A DNA stretch of 64,000 nucleotides, from positions 1-64,000 of the forward strand of contig NZ_MLHH01000008.1 of assembly GCF_002000125.1 (NCBI RefSeq), given 5' to 3'. The position numbers and the translations under genes are program-made. Source of the DNA: Rodentibacter heidelbergensis (GTDB lineage Bacteria > Pseudomonadota > Gammaproteobacteria > Enterobacterales > Pasteurellaceae). The notes under the pieces were generated by a model. The model was not told the origin of the DNA. It searched no databases and saw only the letters and a list, made by a program, of their open reading frames with translations. This document shows, piece by piece, positions 9,121 through 20,302 of this stretch; within the stretch, counting starts at the first letter, position 1, and every line of letters begins with the position of its first letter.

Positions 9121-10074
9121 ATGACAACTCAATTAGATTCACTTCGTAGCATGACTGTCGTGGTTGCAGATACCGGCGATATTGAAGCGATTAAAAAATA
9201 TCAACCTCAAGATGCGACAACCAATCCTTCTTTAATTTTAAGCGCTTCAGCATTGCCACAATATGCCCCACTTATCGATGAAGCGATCAGCTATGCTAAG
9301 GCGCAAAGCAGTGATAAAGCACAACAACTGATTGATGCAGAAGATAAATTAGCAGTAAACATTGGTTTAGAAATTTTAAAAATCGTCCCGGGACGCATTT
9401 CCACCGAAGTGGATGCCCGTCTTTCTTACAATACACAAGCAACCGTTGAAAAAGCCCGTAAGCTTATTGCTCTTTATAATGCCGCAGGCATTTCAAACGA
9501 TCGTATTTTGATTAAAATTGCTTCTACATGGCAGGGTATTCGTGCGGCAGAAATTCTTGAAAAAGAAGGCATTAACTGTAATCTCACCTTATTATTCTCA
9601 GAAGCACAAGCCCGTGCCTGTGCCGAAGCCGGGGTCTATTTAATTTCACCTTTCGTTGGTCGTATCCTAGATTGGTACAAAGCCAATAGTGATAAAAAAG
9701 ACTATGCACCGGCGGAAGATCCGGGTGTGATTTCCGTCACCAAAATTTACAACTACTATAAAGAATATGGCTACAATACGGTGGTGATGGGAGCAAGTTT
9801 CCGTAATGTGGGGGAAATCACCGAGTTAGCAGGTTGTGATCGCTTAACCATTGCACCACCGCTTCTTAAAGAATTACAAGAAAATTCAACCGCACTTGTG
9901 CGTAAATTGGAATACAAAGGTGAAGTGAAAGCCAAACCGCAACCACTGACTGAAGCGGAATTCTATTGGCAACATAATAGCGATGCCATGGCGGTTGAAA
10001 AATTGGCTGAGGGCATTCGCAAGTTTGCTATCGACCAAGAAAAATTAGAAGCGATGCTTGCAGCGAAATTATAA
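9121..10074 (+). CDS. talB: transaldolase
   Basis: Transaldolase of the non-oxidative pentose phosphate pathway; it moves a dihydroxyacetone unit between sedoheptulose 7-phosphate and glyceraldehyde 3-phosphate. From ATG 9121 it has 317 residues, the length of E. coli TalB. The Schiff-base lysine is Lys132 in [11 protein letters not shown]. Other family motifs are QDATTNPSL near the N-terminus and [18 protein letters not shown]. The frame is open upstream to 9028, but only ATG 9121 has a ribosome binding site (CAGGAGAAG) and the right length. A strong terminator follows, and an uptake signal lies near the 3' end (9889-9897). Confidence 0.96.
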   Translation: MTTQLDSLRSMTVVVADTGDIEAIKKYQPQDATTNPSLILSASALPQYAPLIDEAISYAKAQSSDKAQQLIDAEDKLAVNIGLEILKIVPGRISTEVDARLSYNTQATVEKARKLIALYNAAGISNDRILIKIASTWQGIRAAEILEKEGINCNLTLLFSEAQARACAEAGVYLISPFVGRILDWYKANSDKKDYAPAEDPGVISVTKIYNYYKEYGYNTVVMGASFRNVGEITELAGCDRLTIAPPLLKELQENSTALVRKLEYKGEVKAKPQPLTEAEFYWQHNSDAMAVEKLAEGIRKFAIDQEKLEAMLAAKL

Positions 10075-10094
10075 TTTTTCTTTCTCTATTCTGT

Positions 10095-10129
10095 TCCCTT
10101 TAATGCCTTGGCATTAAAGGGATTTTTTT
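10095..10129 (+). terminator. rho-independent terminator after talB
   Basis: A 12-13-bp perfect stem (10095-10107 against 10110-10122) with a tight CTTG loop, followed by seven T. The stem is TCCCTTTAATGCC and its complement. Confidence 0.9.
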
Positions 10130-10175
10130 ATGTTTTTTGTGAGAAATGTTGAGAGGCTTTGCTTAGATTGACGGC

Positions 10176-11732
10176 TCATTCAGGTTTAGAGCGAATATCG
10201 ATGGCGGGATCCCTTTCTTGACGATATTTTTCGTTAATACGTTTTTGTAACCCAAAATCTTCTTGATCCGCTTCGTTGGAAAAGAGGTTTTCTTTGTGAA
10301 GTTGTGGGTTTTTAATTCCCATCCAATTTGCAATACCTTCTAAAAAATTCAATCCGGATTTAAACACCTTGTATTCCTTGCGTTCAGTGTCATCAGAAGA
10401 AATTTTAAAGAGAGGCACATCGTGGTGTGCTTGGCTAAAACAGTTTTGATTAAATAACACCTGCTGTTTTTCATCTTGTTGATGGCATAAACCGTGATCA
10501 GCAAAATAGATCATAGAAAAAGTGCGGTGCGTTTTTTGTTCGTTTTCTTGAAGTTGTTCATAAACCTGTTTTAACAAATCATCGGTTTTTTTAATGGAAG
10601 AAATATAGCAGTTTAAGTAGGCATAGCGAAGATCAATTTCTTCCTCTTTAAAGATTTTTGGGTAATCTTCCACCCGATCACAGGCGAGCGGGTGAGCGCC
10701 GTAAATATGCAACACAATGAAACGTTTTCCCTGAATTGGCGAGGCTAACACTTGGGATAAGTGGGGTAATAAATCAAAATCACTGTAGTTGGTGGAGTTG
10801 AAGCTGCCCCCCTTTTTGAGAAAAAGGCTTTCATCGGATTTTGAGGCGAGAGCGGAAACCGGTGTATCGAATTCCCCTAGTAACCCTTGATTTGATAACC
10901 AATAGGTTTTAATGCCGGCAGATTTCACCAAATCCACTAAACTTAATGCGTAATTTGGCTCCCATTTTTCTTTATTTGGCAAGGTGAGCATTAAACGTAA
11001 AGAGGCTACTGTATTGGTGCCGGCAGAACGAAAACCATCAACGAGCGTGCCTTTGGCATTCGACATAAAAGGCGTATTGTGAATGGGGTAGCCGTAGGCA
11101 TGGTGATAATCTTTGCGTGCGCTTTCACCAAGGATGATGACATAATCATCGTAACGGGAATTTTTTAATGTGGATTTTCCCCAGTTATCCGATTGCGCCA
11201 TTTGTTTTAATTTGTTCATTTCATCATAGATTTTGATGGTCGAACTGACGGTTTCTTTCATTGGTTCGGCAATGGGGAGGTGATAGGCAAAGAGCAAAGC
11301 ACTCAGCGTGATAAAGGCTTTGTTTCGATAAAATTTAACCCCAAATTTGACCGCACTTTTATATTGCACAAGCAATAAAATCGGGATTAAAAAGGCGATC
11401 ACATAGCTACTAAACGGAATTTGTAATAAAAATTCTTTGGTTTCTAATAGATCCGTAGAGAAAACAGAGGCGATATATTGATAACTCGGTGCGCCAAAAT
11501 TAAGCCCTGTTGGGGTGTAAATAGCATGGGTGAAAGCGAGCGGTAGTAGAATAAAATAAAATGCCTTTTTGCTACTGCTTAATAGCAAAATGATCGCCCC
11601 GGTGAGTAAGATAAGTGCCATGCCGGGTTCTGAGAACATGCCTGAACCGATCAACATAAAATAGCCTGCGAGATTGGCACAAGCAAAGACAAAAAGTGCG
11701 GTTAAAATGCGGTATGTTTTTGGTATTGTCAT
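10176..11732 (-). CDS. phosphoethanolamine transferase-like membrane enzyme (sulfatase family)
   Basis: Predicted inner-membrane enzyme of the EptA/CptA type that adds phosphoethanolamine to lipid A or core sugar in the periplasm. The 518-residue protein has about four to five hydrophobic segments in residues 1-150, then a soluble sulfatase-fold domain. Metal and nucleophile motifs are [11 protein letters not shown] (residues 200-210), LHIYGAHP and FADHG (410-414). The nucleophile position is Ser204 where the better-known enzymes have Thr. The exact acceptor cannot be told from sequence. It is divergent from pyrH, about 130 bp away, and transcribed alone. Two uptake signals lie inside the gene. 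Confidence 0.82.
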   Translation of the reverse strand: MTIPKTYRILTALFVFACANLAGYFMLIGSGMFSEPGMALILLTGAIILLLSSSKKAFYFILLPLAFTHAIYTPTGLNFGAPSYQYIASVFSTDLLETKEFLLQIPFSSYVIAFLIPILLLVQYKSAVKFGVKFYRNKAFITLSALLFAYHLPIAEPMKETVSSTIKIYDEMNKLKQMAQSDNWGKSTLKNSRYDDYVIILGESARKDYHHAYGYPIHNTPFMSNAKGTLVDGFRSAGTNTVASLRLMLTLPNKEKWEPNYALSLVDLVKSAGIKTYWLSNQGLLGEFDTPVSALASKSDESLFLKKGGSFNSTNYSDFDLLPHLSQVLASPIQGKRFIVLHIYGAHPLACDRVEDYPKIFKEEEIDLRYAYLNCYISSIKKTDDLLKQVYEQLQENEQKTHRTFSMIYFADHGLCHQQDEKQQVLFNQNCFSQAHHDVPLFKISSDDTERKEYKVFKSGLNFLEGIANWMGIKNPQLHKENLFSNEADQEDFGLQKRINEKYRQERDPAIDIRSKPE

Positions 11733-11862
11733 AGTTTTCTGCTCAAAACGAAATGTCGCTTATTATCCATTTTTCAATCAGAATTTCCATCTTTAACTTC
11801 TTCACTCTTGTTTCGTTATTCTATAAAATAAGCCAATTTTTTAAGCCAAAAAGGAAAAGACA

Positions 11863-12576
11863 ATGAGCCAACCAATTTATAAACGTATTTTATTGAAGTT
11901 AAGCGGTGAAGCATTACAGGGGGATGAAGGATTTGGTATCGATCCCTCGATTCTTGATCGTATGGCATTAGAGATCAAAGAATTAGTGGAAATGGGCGTA
12001 GAAGTTGGTGTGGTGCTTGGCGGTGGCAACCTGTTTCGTGGGGCAAAACTGGCGAAAGCCGGAATGAACCGTGTGGTGGGAGATCATATGGGAATGCTTG
12101 CCACCGTGATGAATGGCTTAGCTATGCGTGATGCCTTACATCGTGCGGATGTGAATGCAAAATTGATGTCCGCTTTCCAATTAAACGGGATTTGTGATAC
12201 CTACAATTGGTCTGAGGCGATCAAAATGTTGCGTGAAAAACGTGTGGTGATTTTCTCTGCCGGTACAGGTAGCCCGTTCTTTACAACGGATTCAGCGGCT
12301 TGTTTACGAGGCATTGAAATTGAGGCGGATGTGGTCTTGAAGGCAACGAAAGTCGATGGGGTATATGATTGCGATCCAGCGAAAAATCCGCAAGCGAAGT
12401 TATATCATCATCTTTCTTATGCAGAAGTTATTGATAAAGAATTACAAGTGATGGATTTAGCGGCATTTACGCTGGCACGGGATCACGGTATGCCGATTCG
12501 GGTGTTTAATATGGTAAAACCCGGTGCATTACGCAATGTGGTGTTGGGTACTGAAGAAGGAACGACGATTAGCTAA
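11863..12576 (+). CDS. pyrH: uridylate kinase (UMP kinase)
   Basis: Bacterial UMP kinase of the amino-acid-kinase fold; it phosphorylates UMP to UDP with ATP in pyrimidine nucleotide synthesis. The 237 residues match the family length. Motifs include [12 protein letters not shown] at the start, GGGNLFRG, and the C-terminal [10 protein letters not shown]. The start has AAGGAAAAG before ATG. In many bacteria pyrH is followed by frr; here it ends at a terminator, so it is a single-gene unit. Confidence 0.97.
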   Translation: MSQPIYKRILLKLSGEALQGDEGFGIDPSILDRMALEIKELVEMGVEVGVVLGGGNLFRGAKLAKAGMNRVVGDHMGMLATVMNGLAMRDALHRADVNAKLMSAFQLNGICDTYNWSEAIKMLREKRVVIFSAGTGSPFFTTDSAACLRGIEIEADVVLKATKVDGVYDCDPAKNPQAKLYHHLSYAEVIDKELQVMDLAAFTLARDHGMPIRVFNMVKPGALRNVVLGTEEGTTIS

Positions 12577-12591
12577 TCAAATTGTCATACA

Positions 12592-12624
12592 AAAAAACGG
12601 TAGAAATGATTTCTACCGTTTTTT
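12592..12624. terminator. bidirectional terminator between pyrH and yggT
   Basis: Stem CGGTAGAA (12598-12605) and TTCTACCG (12611-12618), extended by flanking A and T runs on each side. It serves pyrH on the plus strand and yggT on the minus strand. Confidence 0.88.
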
Positions 12625-12633
12625 GTTGGCATT

Positions 12634-13179
12634 TTATCCGGCAATGACCCAAAGCCCTTGCAGCAGATCAGTCAGTAAATTATTGATAAAAAGTAAGATA
12701 AACACCACCACCATCGGTGAAAAATCAATCACACCCAGTGTAGGAAGAATTTTTCTTATGGGTTGGAGCAGTGGAGAGGTAAGCTGATAAAAGGCATAGA
12801 AAATAGGATTATGCCCTTGGTGAAACCAACTGGATATGGCACTAATAAAGAGTACATAGAAAATAGAGACACCGATTGCTTTAAGAATACTTAACACACC
12901 TAAAATAAGCATGACATCAATGGCTAAACCAAAATAAAGCACGGATTTTAATGCTCCAAGCAGAAAAATGACAAAAAGTGCTGAGGTATCAACATTTTTG
13001 ATAACCGGGGCAAATTTTCGCAGAGGTTTCAGTATCGGCTCTGTTGCTTTCACGGCAAATTGTGAAAGCGGGTTGTAATAATCGACCCGAGCGAACTGTA
13101 ACCAAGCGCGTAAAACCAATACAAGCGCATAAAAATTGATAATCGAACCGACAAATAATGCGGTTTGGGATAATTCCAT
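12634..13179 (-). CDS. YggT family integral membrane protein
   Basis: Small membrane protein of the YggT family, 181 residues, made of two related halves that each contain paired hydrophobic segments; both halves carry the family pattern of a Pro-rich turn (PLSQFAVKATEPILKPLRK; LTSPLLQPIRKILP). Function is not firmly known; E. coli YggT has been linked to osmotic or ion tolerance. The start is taken at 13179 because it forms a TAATG overlap with the corA stop and has AAGG nine bases upstream; an ATG three codons earlier abuts that site. It is co-transcribed with corA. Confidence 0.82.
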   Translation of the reverse strand: MELSQTALFVGSIINFYALVLVLRAWLQFARVDYYNPLSQFAVKATEPILKPLRKFAPVIKNVDTSALFVIFLLGALKSVLYFGLAIDVMLILGVLSILKAIGVSIFYVLFISAISSWFHQGHNPIFYAFYQLTSPLLQPIRKILPTLGVIDFSPMVVVFILLFINNLLTDLLQGLWVIAG

Positions 13180-14126
13180 TATAGCCATCCTTTTCGTCTA
13201 AAATAAATGTAAGGGGTGAGGGCGGCGGCAATCATTAAACCGATAGCCATTGGGTAGCCGTATTTAAAATGCAACTCCGGCATAAATTCAAAGTTCATGC
13301 CATAAGTGGAGGCCACCAGTGTGGCAGGAAGGAACATCACGGATACCACGGAGAAAAATTTCATGATTTTATTCTGCTCGATATTGATGTAACCCATTGC
13401 CGCTTGCATGAGGAAATTAACCTTTTGGAATAAGGATTCGTTATGAGGTTGTAAGGATTCAATATCTCGCAAGATTTCACGCGCCTGTTCCAGCTGGTTT
13501 GCCGGTAAACGGGTTTTGCGCACAAGAAAACCAAGGGCTCGCTGGGTATCCATCAAACACAAACGAACTTTCGAACTGGTATCTTCTTGTTCGGTGAGGG
13601 TGTTTAGCGCTTCATCAAAGGCTTCATCTTGTTTTCCGTTTAAAATGACACGGCTTAAGGCCTCTAAATCTGCATAAACATTTTCAATCACATCGGCCAA
13701 CTGCTCGATTTTGGTTTCGAAAAGATCTAATAACACTTCATAAGAATTCGCTTCTAATAAACGCTGGCTACGGGAACGCATACGGTATAAGCGAAATGCA
13801 GGGAGTTCCCGATCCCGTAAGGTGAACAAGCGTCCGTCACGAATGGTAAATGCCACACTGGCTAAATCCGCATAGTCGTTTTCATCTTCACAATAAAAGA
13901 ATGAGTGAAGGTGTAAGCCGTCCTCGTCTTCAAAAAAACGTGCAGATGCTTCGATATTTTCCAATTCTAGGAAAGAGGCAAGGCTCTGTTCTAAGCTTTC
14001 TTGCAGCATTTCACGTTCTTCGCTTGTGGGTTCAAGTAAATCGAGCCAAATGGCATTACTCAGATTGGCTTGATCTTCATCAATGCGAACTAAGCGGGAA
14101 TCATTGATAGCAAAAGCGTTGATCAT
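13179..14126 (-). CDS. corA: magnesium/cobalt transporter CorA
   Basis: Pentameric Mg2+ channel of the inner membrane. The 315 residues have a long cytoplasmic N-terminal domain, then two transmembrane helices at the C-terminus with the signature [10 protein letters not shown] (GMN at 276-278) in the loop and a basic tail. A good ribosome binding site (AAAGGAG) precedes ATG 14126. yggT follows with a TAATG overlap. Confidence 0.95.
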   Translation of the reverse strand: MINAFAINDSRLVRIDEDQANLSNAIWLDLLEPTSEEREMLQESLEQSLASFLELENIEASARFFEDEDGLHLHSFFYCEDENDYADLASVAFTIRDGRLFTLRDRELPAFRLYRMRSRSQRLLEANSYEVLLDLFETKIEQLADVIENVYADLEALSRVILNGKQDEAFDEALNTLTEQEDTSSKVRLCLMDTQRALGFLVRKTRLPANQLEQAREILRDIESLQPHNESLFQKVNFLMQAAMGYINIEQNKIMKFFSVVSVMFLPATLVASTYGMNFEFMPELHFKYGYPMAIGLMIAAALTPYIYFRRKGWL

Positions 14127-14203
14127 TTCATACTCCTTTTGGGATTATGAACAGCTAACCGTGAACATATAAGAATGTCAAACGAATAAAGTGCGGTTAA
14201 AAA

Positions 14204-14431
14204 TTGCGGTATTTCGTTTGGTTTAAAGATGCCGAAAATGGTAAACCTACCGACGAACTCTCGCCGATAGCCATTGGCATAAGGCGGGAGACTAAAGCGA
14301 TATTCGGTATCGACTATGACTGTCCAAAGTGTGTGTCCTTCTCGTTAAAAAATCGGGCGAATGTTACGCTTGAAAGGGGAGTTCGTCAAGTTTTTATGGA
14401 AAATAAATGGGGCGTAATGCCCCAAATTCTA
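14204..14431 (+). other. intergenic stretch with an unassigned open frame
   Basis: Between corA and yajG (14127-14431). One frame is open from a TTG at 14204 and runs into the antisense of yajG. Its first 70 or so residues (RYFVWFKDAENGKPTDE..., with DYDCPKC) look protein-like but match nothing I recognise. There is no ATG or clear ribosome binding site. It may be a remnant gene. An uptake signal sits near 14190. Confidence 0.25.
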
Positions 14432-15031
14432 TTAGCGGGTATATTGATTGATAGCAGAGGCAACTTCTTGATCTTGATAAATATTATTAACAATATCTTT
14501 GAAGGTTTCGCCTAGCACTTTTTGGATTTCATCATTGTCGGCATTAAAGGCACCGGATTGAGAACGTGTGGCATTGAAGGCTTTGTTATAGCTTCCGCTT
14601 GCGCCTTGCACATACACCATCACTTGAATTTTCGTACTGAGGTTGTAACGGAAATTACCCTGCTCAACATTAGTGAAGAATTCTTTCACCTCAACGGTGA
14701 CACCGGCGTTAGCATTGTTTGATTGACCGATACGAAACCCTTTGCTTACTAAGTTTTGTTGCATCACTTGTTGAAATAATTGCGTGACACTCGGCGAGGC
14801 ATTGAGTTTGATTAACTCACCGTTTTTCGTATAACTTGCCACATCTTGTTGTGGACGTGCATCTTTTGTTGTGACATATACCACCGCAGATTGATTAACA
14901 TTCAAAGATGCCGTTGGTGCCGGTGGAGTAAAGGTGAGGGTATTCGATTGGGCTTGGCAGCCGGCAAGGAAAAGGGTCACCACAGCAACACCCATGGCAG
15001 ATAGTGTTTTGATTTTGTTTGTCAGTTTCAT
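14432..15031 (-). CDS. yajG: YajG family lipoprotein
   Basis: Putative outer-membrane lipoprotein, 199 residues. The signal peptide ends in the lipobox LFLAGC with lipidation Cys25. The mature part shows the YajG pattern ([39 protein letters not shown]). Role is poorly known. It is divergent from bolA, about 90 bp away; the order yajG, bolA, nqrA is the one found in Haemophilus. Confidence 0.85.
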   Translation of the reverse strand: MKLTNKIKTLSAMGVAVVTLFLAGCQAQSNTLTFTPPAPTASLNVNQSAVVYVTTKDARPQQDVASYTKNGELIKLNASPSVTQLFQQVMQQNLVSKGFRIGQSNNANAGVTVEVKEFFTNVEQGNFRYNLSTKIQVMVYVQGASGSYNKAFNATRSQSGAFNADNDEIQKVLGETFKDIVNNIYQDQEVASAINQYTR

Positions 15032-15123
15032 AATTTCCTCAATGGATTGAATTGAACTGTGCTATTCTTGCAGACTTAATAGCGGATGTATAGCGTTTCT
15101 ACAAAATTTATTGGAGATTGAAG

Positions 15124-15435
15124 ATGTCAAAACAACAGGCTTTGTTAGCAAAAATTCACACGGAATTTCGACCGCACTTTGTGACGGTAGAAAATGAAAG
15201 TCATCTGCATAGCTCAGGAAGAGGGGCAGACTCACATTTCAAATTTGTCATTGTCAGTGAGGTGTTTGAGGGAATGTCCAAAGTACAACGTCATCAAAAA
15301 GTTTATCAATTATTTGCCAATGAGTTAAAAAACGGAATTCACGCCTTGGCACTACATCTTTACACTAAAGAAGAATGGCAATCGCTTGGGGAAGTGTTTC
15401 CTCGTTCTCCGAATTGCAGTGGTGTCGGATTATAG
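15124..15435 (+). CDS. bolA: BolA family protein
   Basis: Small BolA-type protein, 103 residues, which in other bacteria partners monothiol glutaredoxins in Fe-S handling and affects cell shape under stress. The family features are HLHSSGRGADSHFKFVIVSEVFEG and the helix-turn MSKVQRHQKVYQLF with the conserved R-H-x-x-V-Y. The start is ATG 15124 with GGAG seven bases upstream; a TTG at 15118 is too close to it. The C-terminus SPNCSG is typical of the longer BolA proteins. Confidence 0.93.
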   Translation: MSKQQALLAKIHTEFRPHFVTVENESHLHSSGRGADSHFKFVIVSEVFEGMSKVQRHQKVYQLFANELKNGIHALALHLYTKEEWQSLGEVFPRSPNCSGVGL

Positions 15436-15755
15436 GGTTGTCTTTTATAGTTTGTAACTCTTTATATGTATATTGAAAAAAGCACACAAAAATTTCACAA
15501 AAAATCCGCCTTTAGGTGGAATGAAAATCGGATTTTCGCTAGAATGGGGCGTTTAAATTTTATATTTTCAAATTTGGGTAGTGTAGTGATGATTGAACTG
15601 CCTGAAAATTAAACAGATTTGAGTTTTTTAAATTATGTGTCAGTTAATAATGCGCTGAGTTTTAGGGCATTTTCTGTCACGCTCAAACACGAGATTGCAT
15701 TTAAGCTTACTTATTTGCAATCGTATTTTTAACCTTGAAAAGTAGTGCAAACAAT
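15436..15755. other. leader region of the nqr operon
   Basis: 320 bp without a gene. It holds a small hairpin (TCCGCC/GGTGGA near 15510) and, close to nqrA, an inverted repeat GATTGCA (15693-15699) / TGCAATC (15716-15722) followed by a T-rich run, which could act as an attenuator or stabilise the 5' end. No convincing transcription-factor site was recognised. Confidence 0.35.
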
Positions 15756-17099
15756 ATGATTACAATTAAAAAAGGCTTGGATCTTCCTATTGCGGGAAAA
15801 CCGGCACAAGTAATCCACAACGGCAATGTTGTGAATCAAGTTGCGATTCTTGGTGAGGAGTATGTGGGGATGCGTCCTTCCATGAAGGTACGCGAAGGTG
15901 ATGTTGTTAAGAAAGGCCAAGTGCTTTTTGAAGACAAGAAAAATCCTGGTGTGGTTTTTACAGCCCCAGCAAGTGGTACTATCACTGCGATTAATCGTGG
16001 CGAAAAACGTGTATTACAATCTGTGGTCATTAACGTGGAAGGCGATGAACAAATCACTTTCGCGAAATATAATGCAGATGAACTCAATACGCTTTCTTCC
16101 GAACAAGTCAAACAAAACTTGGTGGAATCCGGTCTTTGGACAGCATTTCGCACACGTCCGTTTAGCAAAATTCCGGCCATTGAAAGCGAGCCTTCCTCTA
16201 TTTTTGTTAATGCGATGGATACCAACCCGTTGGCCGCCGATCCTGAGGTGGTATTAAAAGAGCATTGGCAAGATTTCATCAATGGTTTAACGGTATTAAG
16301 CCGTTTATTCCCAAGCAAACCATTACATCTTTGTAAAGCGGGTGATAGCAATATCCCGACGGTGGATTTATCTAATTTACAGGTCCACGATTTCGGTGGG
16401 GTTCATCCGGCAGGTTTGGTGGGAACACATATTCACTTTATCGATCCTGTTGGTGTGCATAAAACCGTATGGCATCTTAATTATCAAGATGTGATTGCTA
16501 TTGGTAAATTATTTACTACCGGTGAGCTTTATGTTGAGCGAGTGATTTCCCTTGCTGGTCCACAGGTCAAAGAACCTCGTTTAGTTCGTACATTAATTGG
16601 CGCAAACCTTTCTCAATTAACTGAAAATGAACTTAAAGCGGGTGAAAATCGTGTCATTTCCGGTTCTGTACTTTGCGGTAACACGGCAAAAGGCGTGCAC
16701 GACTATCTAGGTCGTTATGCCCTACAAGTTTCTGTGCTTGCAGAAGGGAATAATAAGGAATTTTTTGGTTGGATTACACCGCAGCCGAATAAATATTCCA
16801 TTACCCGTACCGTATTAGGACATTTCGGTAAAAAACTCTTCAACTTTACCACTGCAGAAAATGGTGGTGAGCGTGCCATGGTGCCAATCGGCAACTATGA
16901 GCGTGTTATGCCGTTAGATATTTTACCGACTTTATTGTTGCGTGATTTGATCGCAGGTGATACGGACGGTGCTCAAGCATTAGGTTGTTTAGAGTTGGAT
17001 GAAGAAGATTTAGCGCTTTGTTCATTTGTTTGCCCGGGCAAATATGAATATGGCTCAATCTTACGTCAGGCTTTAGAAAAGATTGAGAAGGAAGGTTAG
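15756..17099 (+). CDS. nqrA: Na+-translocating NADH:quinone reductase subunit A
   Basis: Peripheral subunit of the Na+-pumping NADH:ubiquinone oxidoreductase, which oxidises NADH and exports Na+. From ATG 15756 it has 447 residues, beginning [19 protein letters not shown], the conserved NqrA start. Seven codons of open frame lie upstream but belong to no known start. It is the first gene of a six-subunit operon; nqrB follows two bases after its stop. Confidence 0.97.
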   Translation: MITIKKGLDLPIAGKPAQVIHNGNVVNQVAILGEEYVGMRPSMKVREGDVVKKGQVLFEDKKNPGVVFTAPASGTITAINRGEKRVLQSVVINVEGDEQITFAKYNADELNTLSSEQVKQNLVESGLWTAFRTRPFSKIPAIESEPSSIFVNAMDTNPLAADPEVVLKEHWQDFINGLTVLSRLFPSKPLHLCKAGDSNIPTVDLSNLQVHDFGGVHPAGLVGTHIHFIDPVGVHKTVWHLNYQDVIAIGKLFTTGELYVERVISLAGPQVKEPRLVRTLIGANLSQLTENELKAGENRVISGSVLCGNTAKGVHDYLGRYALQVSVLAEGNNKEFFGWITPQPNKYSITRTVLGHFGKKLFNFTTAENGGERAMVPIGNYERVMPLDILPTLLLRDLIAGDTDGAQALGCLELDEEDLALCSFVCPGKYEYGSILRQALEKIEKEG

Positions 17100-17101
17100 A
17101 A

Positions 17102-18337
17102 ATGGGTTTAAAAAATCTTTTAGAAAAAATGGAACCCGCGTTTTTACCTGGGGGTAAATACAGCAAGCTTTATCCGATCTTTGAATCGATTTATACCTTG
17201 CTTTATACCCCGGGTACGGTAACGCATAAAAACACGCATGTTCGTGATGCGTTAGACTCAAAACGTATGATGATCACCGTGTTCCTCGCACTGTTTCCTG
17301 CGATTTTTTATGGCATGTACAATGTGGGTAACCAAGCAATTCCTGCATTAAATCAATTAGGTAATTTAGAGCAATTAATTGCAACAGACTGGCATTATGC
17401 CCTCGCCAATAGTTTAGGGTTAGATTTAACCTTAAATGCAGGTTGGGGAAGCAAAATGGCATTAGGGGCAATTTTCTTCCTACCGATTTACTTGGTGGTG
17501 TTCACTGTTTGTACTATTTGGGAACTTTTGTTCTCCGTTGTGCGTGGCCACGAAGTCAATGAAGGGATGTTCGTTTCTACCATTCTTTTTGCTTTAATTG
17601 TTCCGCCAACACTACCTTTATGGCAGGCTGCATTAGGTATCAGTTTTGGTATCGTGGTGGCAAAAGAGATCTTCGGTGGGGTTGGACGTAACTTTATGAA
17701 CCCGGCATTGGCAGGTCGTGCTTTCTTGTTCTTTGCTTATCCTGCACAAATTTCAGGTGATACGGTATGGACTGCCGCAGACGGCTTCTCTGGAGCAACC
17801 GCTCTTTCACAATGGTCGCAAGCCGGTCAAGGTGCATTGCAACATACGGTAACCGGTCAACCTATTTCTTGGATGGACGCCTTTATTGGTAATATTCCGG
17901 GTTCTATGGGTGAAGTTTCAACCTTAGCGATTTTAATCGGTGGGGCGATTATTGTTTTCACCCGTATTGCCTCATGGCGTATTATCGCCGGTGTTATGAT
18001 TGGTATGATCGCCACTTCAACCTTATTTAATTTAATTGGTTCTGAAACCAATCATATGTTCTCAATGCCTTGGCATTGGCACCTTGTATTAGGTGGTTTT
18101 GCATTGGGTATGGTATTTATGGCAACGGATCCGGTTTCAGCTTCGTTCACCAATACCGGTAAATGGTGGTATGGTGCGTTGATTGGCGTGATGGCAGTAC
18201 TAATTCGTACGGTCAATCCGGCTTATCCGGAAGGGATGATGTTAGCAATTCTCTTTGCAAACTTGTTTGCACCAATTTTTGACTACATCGTTGTTCAAGC
18301 AAATATCAAACGTCGGAGAGCAAGAACAAATGGCTAA
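17102..18337 (+). CDS. nqrB: Na+-translocating NADH:quinone reductase subunit B
   Basis: Integral membrane subunit that carries covalent FMN and riboflavin and takes part in Na+ transport and quinone reduction. The 411 residues include many hydrophobic helices. The FMN attachment motif is [10 protein letters not shown] with Thr233, the site flavinylated by ApbE. The gene starts two bases after nqrA and its stop overlaps the nqrC start. Confidence 0.97.
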   Translation: MGLKNLLEKMEPAFLPGGKYSKLYPIFESIYTLLYTPGTVTHKNTHVRDALDSKRMMITVFLALFPAIFYGMYNVGNQAIPALNQLGNLEQLIATDWHYALANSLGLDLTLNAGWGSKMALGAIFFLPIYLVVFTVCTIWELLFSVVRGHEVNEGMFVSTILFALIVPPTLPLWQAALGISFGIVVAKEIFGGVGRNFMNPALAGRAFLFFAYPAQISGDTVWTAADGFSGATALSQWSQAGQGALQHTVTGQPISWMDAFIGNIPGSMGEVSTLAILIGGAIIVFTRIASWRIIAGVMIGMIATSTLFNLIGSETNHMFSMPWHWHLVLGGFALGMVFMATDPVSASFTNTGKWWYGALIGVMAVLIRTVNPAYPEGMMLAILFANLFAPIFDYIVVQANIKRRRARTNG

Positions 18338-19064
18338 GTTTAATAAAGACAGTGTTGGCGGCACAATTCTTGTTGTGTTGCTACTGAGTTTAGTTTGTTC
18401 CATTATTGTTGCTGGTTCCGCAGTGATGTTAAAACCTGCACAAGAAGAGCAAAAATTACTCGATAAACAAAAAAATATCCTTAATGTAGCAGGACTTTTA
18501 CAAGAGAAAACAAATGTAAAAGAAACCTATGCAAAATTTATCGAATCACGTTTTGTTGATTTGGCAAGCGGGGACTATGTTCCACAAGCCGATGATGCTC
18601 AACAGGCAATTCCTGCTGATCAAGATAAAGCGAGAATTCGCTCTCGTGGGAAAACCGCTGAAGTTTATCTTGTGAAAGATGAACAAGGTCAAACCCAACA
18701 AGTGATTTTACCGATTTACGGTACTGGATTATGGTCTGTAATGTATGGCTTGGTTTCGGTTCAACCGGACGGTAATACCATTAACGGGATCACTTATTAT
18801 CAACATGGAGAAACCCCGGGATTGGGTGGTGAGATCGAAAACCCAAATTGGGCCGGTTTATTTAAAGGCAAAAAACTTTTCAATGAACAGCATCAACCGG
18901 CTATTCATATTGTGAAAGGTCAAGCACCGAAAGATGATCACAGTATTGATGGTTTATCCGGTGCAACCTTGACTGCCAACGGTGTTCAAGGCACTTTTGA
19001 TTACTGGTTCAGTGAAAATGGCTTTAGTAAATATCTTGAAAAACTTCAAGCAGGAGCGAACTAA
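18330..19064 (+). CDS. nqrC: Na+-translocating NADH:quinone reductase subunit C
   Basis: Periplasm-facing subunit with one N-terminal membrane helix (residues 11-33) and a covalently bound FMN. The attachment motif is DGLSGATLT with Thr213. The start is ATG 18330 ([11 protein letters not shown]), eight bases of overlap with the nqrB 3' end; the frame is open further upstream inside nqrB but without family sequence. 244 residues, the normal length. Confidence 0.96.
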   Translation: MAKFNKDSVGGTILVVLLLSLVCSIIVAGSAVMLKPAQEEQKLLDKQKNILNVAGLLQEKTNVKETYAKFIESRFVDLASGDYVPQADDAQQAIPADQDKARIRSRGKTAEVYLVKDEQGQTQQVILPIYGTGLWSVMYGLVSVQPDGNTINGITYYQHGETPGLGGEIENPNWAGLFKGKKLFNEQHQPAIHIVKGQAPKDDHSIDGLSGATLTANGVQGTFDYWFSENGFSKYLEKLQAGAN

Positions 19065-19690
19065 TGTCTGGAAAAACAAATTTAAAAGATCTGTTATTAG
19101 CTCCTATTGCTAAAAACAACCCAATTGCATTGCAAATTCTTGGGATCTGTTCGGCATTAGCGGTAACAACGAAATTAGAAACCGCCTTTGTGATGGCGAT
19201 TGCGGTGGTTTTTGTAACAGGGCTATCAAACCTTTTTGTTTCTTTAATCCGTAACTACATTCCTAACAGTATCCGTATTATCGTGCAACTTGCGATTATC
19301 GCTTCATTGGTTATTGTGGTTGACCAAGTATTAAAAGCTTATGCTTACGGTTTGTCTAAACAGCTTTCGGTTTTCGTTGGCTTGATTATTACAAACTGTA
19401 TCGTTATGGGTCGTGCAGAGGCTTTTGCTATGAAATCGCCACCCCTTGAAAGCTTTGTGGACGGTATTGGTAACGGTTTAGGTTATGGTGCAATGTTAAT
19501 CATTGTCGCCTTCTTCCGTGAACTTATCGGTTCAGGTAAATTATTTGGCATCACTATTTTTGAAACAATTCAAAATGGCGGTTGGTACCAAGCAAACGGT
19601 TTATTCCTACTTGCACCAAGTGCATTCTTTATCATCGGGTTTGTGATCTGGGGATTAAGAACTTGGAAACCAGAGCAACAGGAGAAATAA
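19064..19690 (+). CDS. nqrD: Na+-translocating NADH:quinone reductase subunit D
   Basis: Integral membrane subunit, 208 residues with six hydrophobic segments, homologous to RnfE. With NqrE it binds an intramembrane iron-sulfur centre through conserved cysteines (here in LGICSAL and [14 protein letters not shown]). The start overlaps the nqrC stop as TAATG. Confidence 0.96.
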   Translation: MSGKTNLKDLLLAPIAKNNPIALQILGICSALAVTTKLETAFVMAIAVVFVTGLSNLFVSLIRNYIPNSIRIIVQLAIIASLVIVVDQVLKAYAYGLSKQLSVFVGLIITNCIVMGRAEAFAMKSPPLESFVDGIGNGLGYGAMLIIVAFFRELIGSGKLFGITIFETIQNGGWYQANGLFLLAPSAFFIIGFVIWGLRTWKPEQQEK

Positions 19691-19693
19691 TCA

Positions 19694-20290
19694 ATGGAAC
19701 ATTATATTAGCCTATTTGTGAAGGCCGTCTTCATTGAAAATATGGCACTTTCCTTCTTCTTAGGAATGTGTACATTCTTGGCGGTATCAAAAAAGGTTTC
19801 TACCGCTTTTGGTTTAGGTATTGCAGTGACCTTCGTATTAGGGATTGCGGTACCGGTAAACCAGTTAATTTACGCTAACGTATTAAAAGAAAATGCGTTA
19901 ATTGACGGAGTGGATTTATCATTCTTAAACTTCATCACCTTTATCGGGGTGATTGCAGGTTTAGTGCAAATTCTTGAGATGGTATTAGATAAGTTTATGC
20001 CATCCCTGTATAACGCACTCGGGATCTTCTTACCGCTTATCGCTGTAAACTGTGCGATTTTTGGTGGGGTATCCTTTATGGTTCAACGTGATTACAATTT
20101 CCCTGAGTCTATCGTATATGGTTTCGGTTCCGGTTTAGGTTGGATGCTTGCTATTGTCGCTCTTGCCGGTTTAACGGAAAAAATGAAATATGCGGATATT
20201 CCGGGGGGATTGAAAGGATTAGGCATTACTTTCATCACCGTTGGTTTGATGGCGTTGGGCTTCATGTCCTTCTCCGGTATTCAATTATAA
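19694..20290 (+). CDS. nqrE: Na+-translocating NADH:quinone reductase subunit E
   Basis: Integral membrane partner of NqrD, 198 residues with six hydrophobic segments. Family signatures are [20 protein letters not shown] and [18 protein letters not shown], each with a cysteine that helps bind the intramembrane Fe-S centre. AGGAG precedes the start, three bases after the nqrD stop. Confidence 0.96.
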   Translation: MEHYISLFVKAVFIENMALSFFLGMCTFLAVSKKVSTAFGLGIAVTFVLGIAVPVNQLIYANVLKENALIDGVDLSFLNFITFIGVIAGLVQILEMVLDKFMPSLYNALGIFLPLIAVNCAIFGGVSFMVQRDYNFPESIVYGFGSGLGWMLAIVALAGLTEKMKYADIPGGLKGLGITFITVGLMALGFMSFSGIQL

Positions 20291-20302
20291 GGAGTGTAAT
20301 CA

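Noticed and set aside
15836-16351. 171-residue open frame antisense to nqrA
   Set aside because: nqrA on the other strand is certain, and the antisense sequence has no recognisable domain.
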